Below, in pieces: positions 17,546 through 26,863 of a DNA stretch of 64,000 bases. The position numbers and the translations under genes are program-made. Below the pieces are notes generated by a model, which searched no databases, was not told where the DNA came from, and worked only from the letters and a program-made list of their open reading frames with translations. Numbering within the stretch: the stretch's first letter is position 1; each line of letters begins with the position of its first letter. The stretch comes from JABMQB01 sp963678235 (GTDB lineage Bacteria > Bacteroidota > Bacteroidia > Bacteroidales > Prolixibacteraceae), in the NCBI GenBank assembly GCA_963678235.1, contig OY782766.1, positions 2,790,001 through 2,854,000 on the forward strand. The letters run 5' to 3'.

Positions 17546-18784
17546 ATGAAAAACAAAATCTTAACTTTAACATTTGCCCTTCTATTTTTATTTCAGGCCT
17601 GCAACATAAACAACAATGATGCCATTGACCGGGAAATTAACCTAACGGAAAAAGCCTCGAAACTGGTTAACGCTGATAATTTATTTGGTCTTGAACTATT
17701 CCAAAAAATAACAGAATCGGATGATTCGGATAATATTATGGTTTCGCCCCTGAGTGTTTCACTCGCACTGGCAATGACCTATAATGGTGCTAATGGAGAA
17801 ACCAAATTAGCAATGGAAAACACACTTAAATTGAACGGCTTAAGCACAAGCGACATAAACGAATCATACTATAACCTGGTAGATGCACTAAAATCATTAG
17901 ATGATAAAGTGCTGCTTGAAATAGCCAATTCGATATATTTCAGGGATGGTTTTGAAGTTGAGCCTGACTTTATCTCTACAAATGAAAACTATTACGATGC
18001 AGAAGTGGATGCTTTGGATTTTAATTCTCCGGAATCTGTTGAAACCATAAATAATTGGGTTGCCGATAAAACGCATCAGAAAATTACACGCATTATTGAT
18101 AATATTTCTGCGGATAATGTAATGTTTTTATTGAATGCCATTTATTTTAAAGGAATCTGGTCAAAAGAATTTAATACTGAAAGCACTGCTGAATTCCCTT
18201 TTACTTACGAAAACGGAACGACCGAAAATGTTGAAATGATGTGTAAACTCGATCAGGTTGACTATACAAAAAATGACCTTTTTAGTGCCATTTGTTTACC
18301 CTACGGAAGTGGGAATTATAATATGTATGTTTTTCTTCCTGAATCCGGGAAATCGGTAACTGATATTATTAATGAGCTTTCTGTTTCAAACTGGGAAACC
18401 TGGACAAATAATTTCGCACAAACCGATGACGTTGATATAAAACTCCCAAAATTCAAATTTGAATACGAAAAGAAACTCAACGATATTTTAATTGATATGG
18501 GTATGGGTATTGCCTTTGGTGGGAATGCCGACTTTACCGGAATAAACAAAAATGGAGGTTTGGCAATAGACTTTGTTAAACACAAAACTTTTGTGGATGT
18601 GAATGAAGAAGGAACTGAAGCCGCTGCAGTAACAATTGTTGGAATTAGATATACATCTGTGGGAAATAATCCTGAAGAAATTCCGTTTACAGTAAATAAA
18701 CCATTTCTTTTTGTAGTTACGGAAAAAGATACGGAAGCAATCCTATTTATTGGGAAAGTCTCAAAGCCGGAATATGAAAACTAA
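17546..18784 (+). CDS. Serpin-family protease inhibitor lipoprotein
   Basis: A 412-residue serpin. The signal peptide ends in lipobox LFQAC (Cys19), so it is probably lipid-anchored; the residues after Cys are not strongly acidic, so surface versus periplasm is open. The serpin core is evident from NIMVSPLSVSLALAM, NAIYFKGIW and the C-terminal NKPFLFVV. The hinge EEGTEAAAVT has small residues at P12-P10, as in inhibitory serpins. By counting from the hinge, the scissile region falls within IVGIRYTSV, so Arg, Tyr or Thr is the candidate P1. The segment between P1 and NKPF is about five residues longer than in human alpha-1-antitrypsin. The target protease is unknown. Confidence 0.93.
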   Translation: MKNKILTLTFALLFLFQACNINNNDAIDREINLTEKASKLVNADNLFGLELFQKITESDDSDNIMVSPLSVSLALAMTYNGANGETKLAMENTLKLNGLSTSDINESYYNLVDALKSLDDKVLLEIANSIYFRDGFEVEPDFISTNENYYDAEVDALDFNSPESVETINNWVADKTHQKITRIIDNISADNVMFLLNAIYFKGIWSKEFNTESTAEFPFTYENGTTENVEMMCKLDQVDYTKNDLFSAICLPYGSGNYNMYVFLPESGKSVTDIINELSVSNWETWTNNFAQTDDVDIKLPKFKFEYEKKLNDILIDMGMGIAFGGNADFTGINKNGGLAIDFVKHKTFVDVNEEGTEAAAVTIVGIRYTSVGNNPEEIPFTVNKPFLFVVTEKDTEAILFIGKVSKPEYEN

Positions 18785-18833
18785 ACAAGCCATTTGAATC
18801 TCGCCAATTCAGATGGAACAAAGCCATAAAAAC

Positions 18834-19493
18834 ATGAAAACAATCCTTAAGATCAGCCTCCTACTTAGCATTGCAATTATTTTTGCGAGTTGCGAAGACA
18901 CAATGGAAATTGTCACCTTGCAAAAATCTGGTACCGTGGTAGACTATTCGGGTTCTGGCAATTGCGGTTTCATTATTGAATTGGAAGATGGAAATAGTAT
19001 TTTGCCCATCTACTATCCTGAAGATTTTACTTTTGGCCATGGCCAGTATGTTTGGGTTGAATACACTGAAATACCCAATATCGATCCCCTTTGTGATCGT
19101 GGAATGCCTTGCGAAATATCGGCAGTTGAAGAATTAGGCTGTGCTTCGTATGTTGAACTAAGCATGGATAATTACGATAGCCTTTCTTTTGACCCGGTAT
19201 TCATTCACGAATTGTACCTCGATGAAGATTGCCTTCATATAAAACTATCATATAGCGGGGGCTGTGAAGATCATACCATTGATTTCGCAAGAATTAACAA
19301 AGATGGGCTAAACCAAAAAGCGGTGTTCGAAATCAGGCATAATGGCAATGGAGATATGTGTGAAGCCTATTTTACAAAAGATTTACGATTCGATATTAGC
19401 GACCTTGCCCTGGAAGGAATTCATGAATTCACTGTATATGCAAAACTTGATGGACAAGAACTTTACAGTGAGACTTTTGATTACAATTACTAA
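18834..19493 (+). CDS. Lipoprotein of unknown function
   Basis: I chose the internal ATG at 18834 (219 residues) because it begins directly with a signal peptide (MKTILKISLLL) and lipobox FASC followed by acidic EDT; an ATG at 18813 would add seven polar residues. The mature part is beta-rich and cysteine-containing (CGF, CDRGMPCE, CEDH), suggesting disulfides. I recognise no family. It follows the serpin by 49 bases on the same strand, so the two lipoproteins may be co-transcribed, ending at the terminator at 19631-19667. Confidence 0.6.
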   Translation: MKTILKISLLLSIAIIFASCEDTMEIVTLQKSGTVVDYSGSGNCGFIIELEDGNSILPIYYPEDFTFGHGQYVWVEYTEIPNIDPLCDRGMPCEISAVEELGCASYVELSMDNYDSLSFDPVFIHELYLDEDCLHIKLSYSGGCEDHTIDFARINKDGLNQKAVFEIRHNGNGDMCEAYFTKDLRFDISDLALEGIHEFTVYAKLDGQELYSETFDYNY

Positions 19494-19516
19494 TTGCAAC
19501 GCTTAGACAAAACAAT

Positions 19517-19542
19517 AAAAAAGAACCATTCTTTTCAAAATA
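19517..19542 (+). repeat. Direct repeat copy 1 of a terminator arm
   Basis: This 26-base segment (AAAAAAGAACCATTC then TTTTCAAAATA) matches 19629-19654 at 25 of 26 positions. It reproduces the left arm and loop of the terminator but lacks the right arm, so it cannot form the same hairpin. Confidence 0.8.
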
Positions 19543-19634
19543 TTGGGTGAAGCAAATTTATTTGCTGAAATATTTTATGTAGATAGATATTGATAGTTAT
19601 TCGGGACGCATCACCTGAAAACTTTCAAAAAAAA
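19543..19634. repeat. Dispersed element copy A next to a terminator
   Basis: This shares two blocks with 34446-34520: ATTTATTTGC-Y-GAAA and GCATCACC-Y-G-R-AAACTTTC followed by an A run. In both places the second block runs straight into the left arm of a terminator between convergent genes. The spacing between the blocks differs, and no protein-coding capacity is evident. Confidence 0.55.
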
Positions 19635-19654
19635 GAACCGTTCTTTTCAAAATA
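19629..19654 (+). repeat. Direct repeat copy 2 (terminator arm)
   Basis: The partner of 19517-19542, 112 bases to the right; it forms the left arm and loop of the functional-looking terminator. Confidence 0.8.
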
Positions 19655-19667
19655 GAACGGTTCTTTT
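19631..19667. terminator. Bidirectional terminator
   Basis: A perfect 13-bp stem (AAAAGAACCGTTC / GAACGGTTCTTTT) with an 11-base loop, between the lipoprotein (plus) and the FadL-like gene (minus). A/T runs at both ends allow termination on either strand. Confidence 0.85.
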
Positions 19668-19709
19668 CTGTTTATTCCCCGGACAATTAAACCCGAGTTA
19701 AAAGATAAA

Positions 19710-21320
19710 TTATTTGAAAATAGAATAACTTACCCCAATTGCAAAACCATACGTTGCTTTATCGTAGTTTTCAGTGTAAGTACCAAAATCTTTATCAACA
19801 CTTTCGTAATTGGTTGCCATAAAACCTGCATCCAACGTCAGTTTATCTGAAGCTTTCCACTCGATTCCGATACCACCGGTATAAGAAGAATTGCTAAAAC
19901 TGAAATCGGAATTGTACTGTTCAGTTACACCAGTATGCGAGCGCATAAATCCGGTACTCAAAGTAAATACTTCGGACAGATGAAATTGTAGTCCCAATGC
20001 AAGCTCCCAATAGTTGCTTTCAATAGTTTTTTCTTGCATCAATATGTTTTTGCCCCAATCAACATCTTTATCAAAATACGTGTTGTAGGATACTGATGCA
20101 TCAAATTTATCCGAAAATTTATATTCTATACCTGCAGTAAGAATTGCTGGAATGTCACTAGGTGTTTTATCTCCATCTGTAAACAAACCCGTATCATCAA
20201 CCTCTGTATCATTCTCTAAAGTCATTTTAGTTTTAAACTCATATTTTAATCCAATATTTAATTGGTCATTCGGGGAAATATTTGCTCCAATAATAGGAGT
20301 GAAACCGGATCCTGTTTGTTTTGTTTTAACAGCCTGATCTCCTACCAATTGTTTAGTAGCATCAAGGCTTTGTGCAGTTGCATTTAATGTATTTGATCCG
20401 GTTGTAAATGCTCCTTGTATCTGTCCAACATTCATCGCATTAATTTGCGCTTCAGTTAATCCAAGTGCCATCAGTCCTCCAGTCAATTCAGCTCTCTTCG
20501 CTGCATCAATATAACCTGCTCCTTGAATTTGATCCAAAGTGTATGATCCTGCACCAGCAGTAATTAAAGGTTGAAGGCCACTAGCGGCATCACTTGCAGA
20601 TTGGGCGGCAGCAGAAACTGCTCCAGAAGCATTCCCTAAGAATTCCTGAGCATTTATAAAACTCCCGTTTACCATTAGTTGAATGTTCTCGATAGAACCT
20701 TCGTATGTATTTATTGACGGCAGATATCTGACCCCACCATATACTGAAAATGCATCACTTACTTTCGCACTTAAACCTAATTGAAGCCCCCAGAAAACTG
20801 AAGTACCTTCAAAATTAATTTTTACATCGTACCCCTCTTGTACGTTCATGCCAAATGCAGAAAGACCAGCTAAACCAGGAACAAGCATACCATTTACCTG
20901 ATTCTCCACTTTTTTGATAAACGAAGGAAGACCGTTTTTATAATCGGCAGAGCCACCACCACCATTTGGACCAAATCCAAAGGAGAATGCAAGGTTATCC
21001 ATTTTGTAGACCGCATAAGCAGTTGGGAAAAGAGGTGCCACAACATCCCCTTCATATTTATCCGTATTTAGGTATGGGTAACCACTAACAATTGTTCTTG
21101 TTTGGAAAATACTTTGGTTATAAATACCAAGGTGAAGCCCATTTTCCATTTTCATTAATCCGGCAGGATTATAATATACCGCATCAATTTGAGTAGAAGC
21201 ATTTCTCGACAATGTTCGTAACCATTGTGCACTTTGGTTAGTGTTAGTTAGAATACCACCTGCAAATGTGGTTTGAACCAATAAAAAAAGAAGTACTGGA
21301 ATAAGTGTAAGTTTTTTCAT
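19710..21320 (-). CDS. OmpP1/FadL-family outer-membrane transport protein
   Basis: A 536-residue outer-membrane barrel of the FadL/TodX type, which takes up hydrophobic compounds such as long-chain fatty acids. After a signal peptide (residues 1-20, TTFAGG) the N-terminal hatch region has the family pattern NASTQIDAVYYNPAGLMKM. The C-terminus is a barrel strand ending in FK. Residues about 225-335 form an Ala/Gly/Gln-rich, mostly helical-looking insertion (with AAAQSASDAAS) not expected in a minimal FadL barrel; it may be a long surface loop. It stands alone between terminators. Confidence 0.85.
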   Translation of the reverse strand: MKKLTLIPVLLFLLVQTTFAGGILTNTNQSAQWLRTLSRNASTQIDAVYYNPAGLMKMENGLHLGIYNQSIFQTRTIVSGYPYLNTDKYEGDVVAPLFPTAYAVYKMDNLAFSFGFGPNGGGGSADYKNGLPSFIKKVENQVNGMLVPGLAGLSAFGMNVQEGYDVKINFEGTSVFWGLQLGLSAKVSDAFSVYGGVRYLPSINTYEGSIENIQLMVNGSFINAQEFLGNASGAVSAAAQSASDAASGLQPLITAGAGSYTLDQIQGAGYIDAAKRAELTGGLMALGLTEAQINAMNVGQIQGAFTTGSNTLNATAQSLDATKQLVGDQAVKTKQTGSGFTPIIGANISPNDQLNIGLKYEFKTKMTLENDTEVDDTGLFTDGDKTPSDIPAILTAGIEYKFSDKFDASVSYNTYFDKDVDWGKNILMQEKTIESNYWELALGLQFHLSEVFTLSTGFMRSHTGVTEQYNSDFSFSNSSYTGGIGIEWKASDKLTLDAGFMATNYESVDKDFGTYTENYDKATYGFAIGVSYSIFK

Positions 21321-21520
21321 AAATTATTGATTTTAAGTTTGTGAACAAAATAGCAACATTTATGCTTTCATCAAAATTTTAAAGCACATTTCATTCTGCA
21401 CCATTGTTATCAAACCAAATCACCGTTTGTTCTAAAAACAAATAATCCATAAAAACCAGTTCTTAATAATAATGAACACATGTAAAATGTGGGCTTTAAT
21501 AAAAAAAAACAATAAAAAAA

Positions 21521-21547
21521 TGCTATTGATACCAATTTACAATAGCA
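21521..21547 (-). terminator. Terminator of lpdA
   Basis: TGCTATTG / CAATAGCA 8-bp stem with an 11-base loop; on the minus strand a run of seven T follows. It lies 44 bases past the lpdA stop. Confidence 0.8.
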
Positions 21548-21590
21548 CTTTTCATTGAAAGCTAATATTTTTTCTTAAGCAAAATATGGA

Positions 21591-22982
21591 TTAAATATGA
21601 ATAACCTCATCGTATGCCGCAGCGGCAGCTTCCATAACTGCCTCACTCATTGTGGGGTGTGGATGTATGGTTTTTAGCAATTCATGCCCTGTGATTTCCA
21701 GTTTTTTTGCAACTACCATCTCGGCAATCATCTCGGTAACATTACCCCCAATCATGTGTGCACCAAGCAATTCGCCATATTTGCCATCAAAAATTAATTT
21801 GACAAAACCATCTTTTTGACCTGAAGCACTAGCTTTTCCACTCGCCGTATATGGGAATTTTCCAATTTTGAGTTCATAGCCAGCCTCTTTTGCTTTGGTT
21901 TCTGTTAACCCAACAGAAGACACCTCAGGATTCGTATACGTACAACCCGGAATGTTTCCATAATCAACCGGATCAGGGTTAAGTCCTGCAATTTTTTCAA
22001 CACAAACAATTCCTTCGGCAGAGGCAACATGGGCGAGTGCAGGGCCTTCAATAATATCACCGATGGCATAAACCCCATCTACATTAGTTTGATAGAATTC
22101 ATTCACCTTTACTCTTCCATTATTTGTTTCAATTCCTACTTCTTCCAATCCAATTTTCTCTGTATTTGGCGTTATTCCAACGGCAGACAAAACGATCTCT
22201 GCATCCACAACTTCTTCCCCTTTTTTGGTTTTGATGGTTACTTTACAAAGTTTACCTGATGTATCTACCTTCTTGACCGAAGAATTTGTAAGCACCTTCA
22301 TTTTCATTTTCTTAAATGAGCGGGCAAGTTGTTTCGAAATATCCACATCTTCATTCGGTACAATTTCGGGCAAAAATTCAACAAGTGTAACATCGGTTCC
22401 CAACGACTGATAAAAGTATGCAAACTCACTTCCAATCGCCCCGGAACCCACAACCACCATCGATTTTGGTTGTTTTTTTAAAGTTAAAGCCTGCCTGTAA
22501 CCTATTATTTTTTCTCCATCTTGCACAAGGTTTGGCAATTCCCTCGAACGGGCACCTGTTGCCAGAATAATGTGCTTGGCAGTTAACGACTTGCTTTTCC
22601 CTTTTTCATCGCTAACTTCAACTGTATTTTTGGAAGTAATTTTTCCGAACCCAACTATTGTTTCAATTTTATTTTTCTTAAACAGGTACTGTATACCATT
22701 GCTCATTCCATTGGCAACACCACGGCTACGCTCTACCATAGCCCCAAAATCGGGTGCAACATCGCCAGCAATCGACACACCATAATCTGATGCATGTTTT
22801 GCATACTCGTATACCTGCGCACTTTTTAGCAATGATTTGGTTGGTATGCACCCCCAGTTTAGGCAAATGCCCCCAAGGTTTTCTTTTTCAATAACACCAA
22901 CTTTAAATCCTAATTGAGAAGCCCTTATTGCGGCGACATATCCACCCGGACCACTTCCTATTACCAGTACATCAAAATCCAT
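21591..22982 (-). CDS. lpdA: Dihydrolipoyl dehydrogenase
   Basis: A 463-residue flavoprotein that reoxidises dihydrolipoamide with NAD+ in 2-oxoacid dehydrogenase or glycine cleavage complexes. The FAD-binding motif GSGPGGY (9-15) and redox pair Cys40/Cys45 (GGICLNWGCIPTKS) are intact. The NAD-binding motif GSGAIGSEFA is near residue 180, and the C-terminal catalytic HPHPTMSE supplies the active-site His and Glu. No E1 or E2 gene is nearby, so it may serve several complexes. It ends with its own terminator. Confidence 0.97.
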   Translation of the reverse strand: MDFDVLVIGSGPGGYVAAIRASQLGFKVGVIEKENLGGICLNWGCIPTKSLLKSAQVYEYAKHASDYGVSIAGDVAPDFGAMVERSRGVANGMSNGIQYLFKKNKIETIVGFGKITSKNTVEVSDEKGKSKSLTAKHIILATGARSRELPNLVQDGEKIIGYRQALTLKKQPKSMVVVGSGAIGSEFAYFYQSLGTDVTLVEFLPEIVPNEDVDISKQLARSFKKMKMKVLTNSSVKKVDTSGKLCKVTIKTKKGEEVVDAEIVLSAVGITPNTEKIGLEEVGIETNNGRVKVNEFYQTNVDGVYAIGDIIEGPALAHVASAEGIVCVEKIAGLNPDPVDYGNIPGCTYTNPEVSSVGLTETKAKEAGYELKIGKFPYTASGKASASGQKDGFVKLIFDGKYGELLGAHMIGGNVTEMIAEMVVAKKLEITGHELLKTIHPHPTMSEAVMEAAAAAYDEVIHI

Positions 22983-23110
22983 AGTATTTATTTATTTTTT
23001 TAACAATCGGTTTTTAAATACTTAGTTAACGTTTGAAATTTTGAAAGGTTTTCAATAATCCTGCAAATTTCTGATTTTCTTCTTTTCAGATATAAAGGTT
23101 TCTGATTTTC

Positions 23111-24220
23111 TTATTTTTCAAAGTATTCCGCCAATAATTCGTTGGCAGCGGCAAACGAACTAAGCTCGTCTTTTAAAACCATTTGCTCAAAACCGGGCAA
23201 CATTTTTTTAATTTTTTCAGACTGATAAAACTTCGATTTTAGTTTTTCGTTGATGGTTTCATACATCCAATATTGGGATTGACGGTTCCGATTCTTCACG
23301 AAGTATTGGTTTTCATTGGCTATTTTTCGGTACTTCTCAATAACCTCCCATATTTCCACAATTCCTGTCTTATTAGCTGCTGAGCATGTAAGAACTTTTG
23401 GGTTCCATTGCGACTCTTTCGAAGGAAAAAGATGCAAAGCATTTTCATATTGAATCCGCGCCAAACGGGCTTTATCTATATTTGCCCCATCAGCTTTGTT
23501 TATAGCAATTGCGTCTGCCATTTCCATAATTCCCCGTTTAATCCCCTGCAGTTCATCACCGGCACCAGCAAGCATTAACAAAAGAAAAAAGTCGGTCATT
23601 GAATGCACTGCGGTTTCACTCTGCCCAACACCAACTGTTTCAATAAAAATGGTGTCGAAACCAGCTGCTTCACATAAAACAATTGTTTCACGAGTTTTAC
23701 GCGCCACCCCCCCCAACGATCCCGAAGATGGTGTAGGCCGTATATAAGCATTCGGATTTCCCGACAATTCTTCCATTCTTGTTTTGTCGCCCAGAATGCT
23801 TCCTTTAGTGCGTTCACTGCTCGGATCGATTGCAAGTATTGCCAGCTTCTTTCCTTTAGAAGTCAAATAACTCCCCAAAGATTCAATAAAGGTACTTTTC
23901 CCTACCCCTGGCACCCCTGTAATACCAATCCGAATAGATTTTCCGCTATAAGGCAAACAACGCATTATAATTTCCTGTGCAATTTCCTGATGTTTGGCAT
24001 TGGAACTTTCAACCAAGGTAACCGCCTTGCTTAAAAGGGTAATGTTCCCTTCCAAAATTCCATCAACATATTCATTAGGATGCAATAATTTTCTCTTTTT
24101 ATTCAGAAATTTCCGAATTGAATCTTCATTTACTATGTTGGGCTGGTCTATTCCTTTATTTACTGCCAACCCTTTATATTCAGGGTCGTTTTCGATATGT
24201 TGTTTTTCTTTCTCCGACAT
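23111..24220 (-). CDS. meaB: Methylmalonyl-CoA mutase-associated GTPase MeaB
   Basis: A 369-residue G3E-family GTPase that protects and reloads the adenosylcobalamin-dependent methylmalonyl-CoA mutase. The P-loop GVPGVGKST is at 102-110, with the Asp-rich DPSSERTKGSILGDKTRM switch, ETVGVGQSE (Walker B/switch II side) and NKAD base-recognition motif. Older annotations call this family ArgK. The mutase genes are not in the window, but the biotin-dependent carboxyltransferase pair at 57-58.9 kb belongs to the same propionyl/methylmalonyl-CoA chemistry. Confidence 0.95.
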   Translation of the reverse strand: MSEKEKQHIENDPEYKGLAVNKGIDQPNIVNEDSIRKFLNKKRKLLHPNEYVDGILEGNITLLSKAVTLVESSNAKHQEIAQEIIMRCLPYSGKSIRIGITGVPGVGKSTFIESLGSYLTSKGKKLAILAIDPSSERTKGSILGDKTRMEELSGNPNAYIRPTPSSGSLGGVARKTRETIVLCEAAGFDTIFIETVGVGQSETAVHSMTDFFLLLMLAGAGDELQGIKRGIMEMADAIAINKADGANIDKARLARIQYENALHLFPSKESQWNPKVLTCSAANKTGIVEIWEVIEKYRKIANENQYFVKNRNRQSQYWMYETINEKLKSKFYQSEKIKKMLPGFEQMVLKDELSSFAAANELLAEYFEK

Positions 24221-24265
24221 TTAAAAGTTATTTCTGCGAAAATACGACTAAAATATTGCATAAAA

Positions 24266-24297
24266 AAAGTGCCAAAGGGAAAACCCTCCGGCACTTT
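24266..24297 (-). terminator. Terminator of the DUF1573 gene
   Basis: The outer stem AAAGTGCC / GGCACTTT and inner stem GGG / CCC are separated by three-base bulges. Read on the minus strand it is followed by a T run. It lies 21 bases after the DUF1573 gene stop. Confidence 0.8.
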
Positions 24298-24318
24298 CTT
24301 TAATTGTATCTTATTTGC

Positions 24319-25410
24319 TTATCCAGCAACATTAATCTGACTTGAAACCCTAAGCGTTGTTGTCGGGGTTTTAGGGTCGTTGGTAATTACAGTAATTGTT
24401 TTTGTTTGCTTACCTTTTTTACCTCTAGAATCAAACACTACTTTAATAGGAGCTGTTTCGCCTGCACTAATAATATTTTTAGATGGAGAAACTGCAGTAC
24501 ATCCACAAGATGATTTTACCCTTCGGATAATCAAATCATTCTTTCCTTCATTTTTAATTTCGAAAATATGTTCAACTTTATCTCCCTGGTTAATTGTACC
24601 AAAATTATACGATTTTTCTGCAAAAGAAACAATCGGTGCATTTGCAATATCCTCTTCACTTAACGATGAAAAATCTTCTTCTACAGTTGCACTACAACCG
24701 ATGGAATTTTTATATTCATTGTTTCCATCAATATTTAAATAAATCCTTTTAGAAACAAATCCATAAGTATTTACTTTTGTAGCATCAAAAGTCACTTCAA
24801 TCCAACCTGTGCTATGGGCAGGAATTACATCTCCTGATAACGTAGCCTTTAGTTCACTAGGAACAGTTTTTAAACCTATTGAAACAGGTTCATCAGTATC
24901 GTTCACCAACTCAAGTTTTTCTGATTTTACTTCCGTATTTTTAATTTTTACGAAAGAAATATGGTTTCTTTTCACCCTAAGGTTACCAATCATCCTTGGA
25001 TATTGCTCTGCAAGTGTTTTTTCCCTAGGCTTAACAGTCCCGCTAATTTTCAGCATAACTGTTGCATTTTCGGCATTTGAATTAACTGTAACCGTTTTGT
25101 TAAAAGAACCTGGCCTGTTTTTTGGATCATAGCTAACCTTTATTGACCCTTTTGCTCCAGGGGCTACGGGCTCACGGGTCCATTTTGGGGTTGTACAACC
25201 ACAAGATGCACGCACGTTTGTTAATACCAATGGTACAGAACCTTCATTCGTAAAAACAAAATCATAGGATTGAGCACCATCCGATTCTAAGAATGAGCCA
25301 TAATCATGCGATGTTTTTTCAAATGTTATTTTTGATTTTTCCTGTGCAATTGCAGTAAAAGCGCCAACTGCAAAAACAAATAATACTACCAATTGAATTA
25401 AACGTTTCAT
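24319..25410 (-). CDS. Secreted DUF1573-repeat protein
   Basis: A 363-residue protein with signal peptide (1-22, FTAIAQ). There are three Ig-like modules. Modules one and three carry the DUF1573 hallmark SCGCTTPKW / SCGCTAVSP preceded by T/S-H-DYG or YNFGTI and followed by G-x-I-K-V pattern; the middle module (about 125-235) lacks the Cys pair. These proteins are widespread in Bacteroidota and of unknown function, likely periplasmic or surface beta-sandwich scaffolds. It has its own promoter motif and terminator. Confidence 0.88.
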   Translation of the reverse strand: MKRLIQLVVLFVFAVGAFTAIAQEKSKITFEKTSHDYGSFLESDGAQSYDFVFTNEGSVPLVLTNVRASCGCTTPKWTREPVAPGAKGSIKVSYDPKNRPGSFNKTVTVNSNAENATVMLKISGTVKPREKTLAEQYPRMIGNLRVKRNHISFVKIKNTEVKSEKLELVNDTDEPVSIGLKTVPSELKATLSGDVIPAHSTGWIEVTFDATKVNTYGFVSKRIYLNIDGNNEYKNSIGCSATVEEDFSSLSEEDIANAPIVSFAEKSYNFGTINQGDKVEHIFEIKNEGKNDLIIRRVKSSCGCTAVSPSKNIISAGETAPIKVVFDSRGKKGKQTKTITVITNDPKTPTTTLRVSSQINVAG

Positions 25411-25454
25411 ATTTTATTATTTTTAATGTGATTAGTTTTTAATTATTACAAAAA

Positions 25455-25462
25455 CAAATTTA
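25455..25462 (-). promoter_or_regulatory. Candidate -7 element of the DUF1573 gene
   Basis: TAAATTTG on the minus strand matches TANNTTTG, 44 bases upstream of the start codon. The -33 match is poor. Confidence 0.4.
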
Positions 25463-25573
25463 CGGATGACAACGAAACTTTTTGTTAATCTCATCCGATA
25501 TTTTGTTAATAAGTTGTTAAAGGCGTTTTGAACGTAAAAAAATTAATAGTTTAGCTTAAAAGTTAACTAAAGG

Positions 25574-26863
25574 ATGCAAAGAAAAGCCCTTAACTATATT
25601 GTAATGCTTGCAACGCTTTCAGTAATTGGAATTGTTTTAATCCAGTTCCTTTTTCTGCGGAGTTCGATAAGCAAAACTGAGTATCAATTTCATGAAGCAG
25701 TTTCTGTCGCTTTGGAAGAGGTAACTTTTCAAATTCTGGAATATAACAAACAGGCATATGGTGAATCCTCCGATTTTGACAAATATTCCCTGGTTGAAAA
25801 AGTATCCAACAATTACTACATCGTTAATGTGAATGACAGGATTGACAGTGAAACCCTGAAAATCCTGCTAACCCAAGAACTTAAAAAGCATTACATCGAC
25901 ACAGACTTTGAATTTGCTGTTTATGATTGCGAAAGTGACAAGATGGTTTATGGAGCTTATATTTGTGCAGAGTCGGACTCGTGCAACCATGAAAAAACCT
26001 ATGAATTCCCTAAAAGCGATAAGTATACGTATTATTTCGCCGTCAAATTTCCGGATCGTTCAAAATATTTCAACTCGAAGCTCAAAGCCTGGTACTTAAC
26101 CACGTTCCTACTGACCCTTGTTATATTCTTTTTTGGCTATACATTGTTTGTGATTGTTAGGCAAAGGCAATTATCCGACATACAGAAAAATTTCATCAAC
26201 AACCTAACACACGAGTTAAAAACCCCTATTTCGTCCATTGGCTTATCGGCGAAAGTTATAAATGACAAAAAGATACTAGAATCGCCTGACAGGCTTTTCA
26301 AATACACCTCAATTATTGTTGAGCAAAATACCAGGTTGGCTAAAAATGTAGAAAAGGTATTGGACCTTGCTTCCCTTGAGAAAAACAGGCTACAATTAAA
26401 ACCGGAAACCCTTTTGTTGGATGAAATCATTCAGAAATCGTTACAGCATGTACAACACAATGGTGAATTTAAGTTCGAAGTACAGAATCCAGATAAAGAG
26501 CTAAAAATAATTGGAGATAAACTTCATATATCAAATGTTTTTATCAATATTCTTGAAAATGCCATTAAATACTGCAGCAGCCAACCTTTTGTAAAAATAA
26601 TTGTAGAAAAACAGAAATCCCATATTGATATTTGTATTGAAGACAATGGAATTGGTATTCCGAAAAAATTACGAAAAAAAATATTCCAAAAATTCTATCG
26701 GGTATCAACCGGGAATATTCATGATGTAAAAGGATTTGGGCTGGGATTAGATTATGTGAAAAAAATTATCAAAGCGCATGGTTGGAAAATCCAGGTTTTG
26801 GAAAATCCAACAGGCGGCAGCATTTTTAAAATAACCATACCTTCAAAAGCTTATGAAAAGTGA
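25574..26863 (+). CDS. Sensor histidine kinase
   Basis: A 429-residue inner-membrane kinase. Two membrane helices (about 7-28 and 174-196) enclose a periplasmic domain of about 145 residues with three or four cysteines (CESDK, CAESDSC) that I cannot assign to a sensor family. There is no HAMP domain. His213 in NLTHELKTP is the phospho-acceptor, and the ATPase domain has N-box NAIKYCS, DNGIGIP and GFGLGLDYV. It overlaps the response regulator start by 11 bases, so the two form one system. The signal is unknown; a periplasmic redox or metal cue is possible given the cysteines. Confidence 0.94.
   Translation: MQRKALNYIVMLATLSVIGIVLIQFLFLRSSISKTEYQFHEAVSVALEEVTFQILEYNKQAYGESSDFDKYSLVEKVSNNYYIVNVNDRIDSETLKILLTQELKKHYIDTDFEFAVYDCESDKMVYGAYICAESDSCNHEKTYEFPKSDKYTYYFAVKFPDRSKYFNSKLKAWYLTTFLLTLVIFFFGYTLFVIVRQRQLSDIQKNFINNLTHELKTPISSIGLSAKVINDKKILESPDRLFKYTSIIVEQNTRLAKNVEKVLDLASLEKNRLQLKPETLLLDEIIQKSLQHVQHNGEFKFEVQNPDKELKIIGDKLHISNVFINILENAIKYCSSQPFVKIIVEKQKSHIDICIEDNGIGIPKKLRKKIFQKFYRVSTGNIHDVKGFGLGLDYVKKIIKAHGWKIQVLENPTGGSIFKITIPSKAYEK

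Noticed and set aside
23068..23112. Two copies of a 14-base T-rich sequence near the meaB stop
   Set aside because: Low-complexity, no symmetry and no second occurrence elsewhere that I could see; probably chance.
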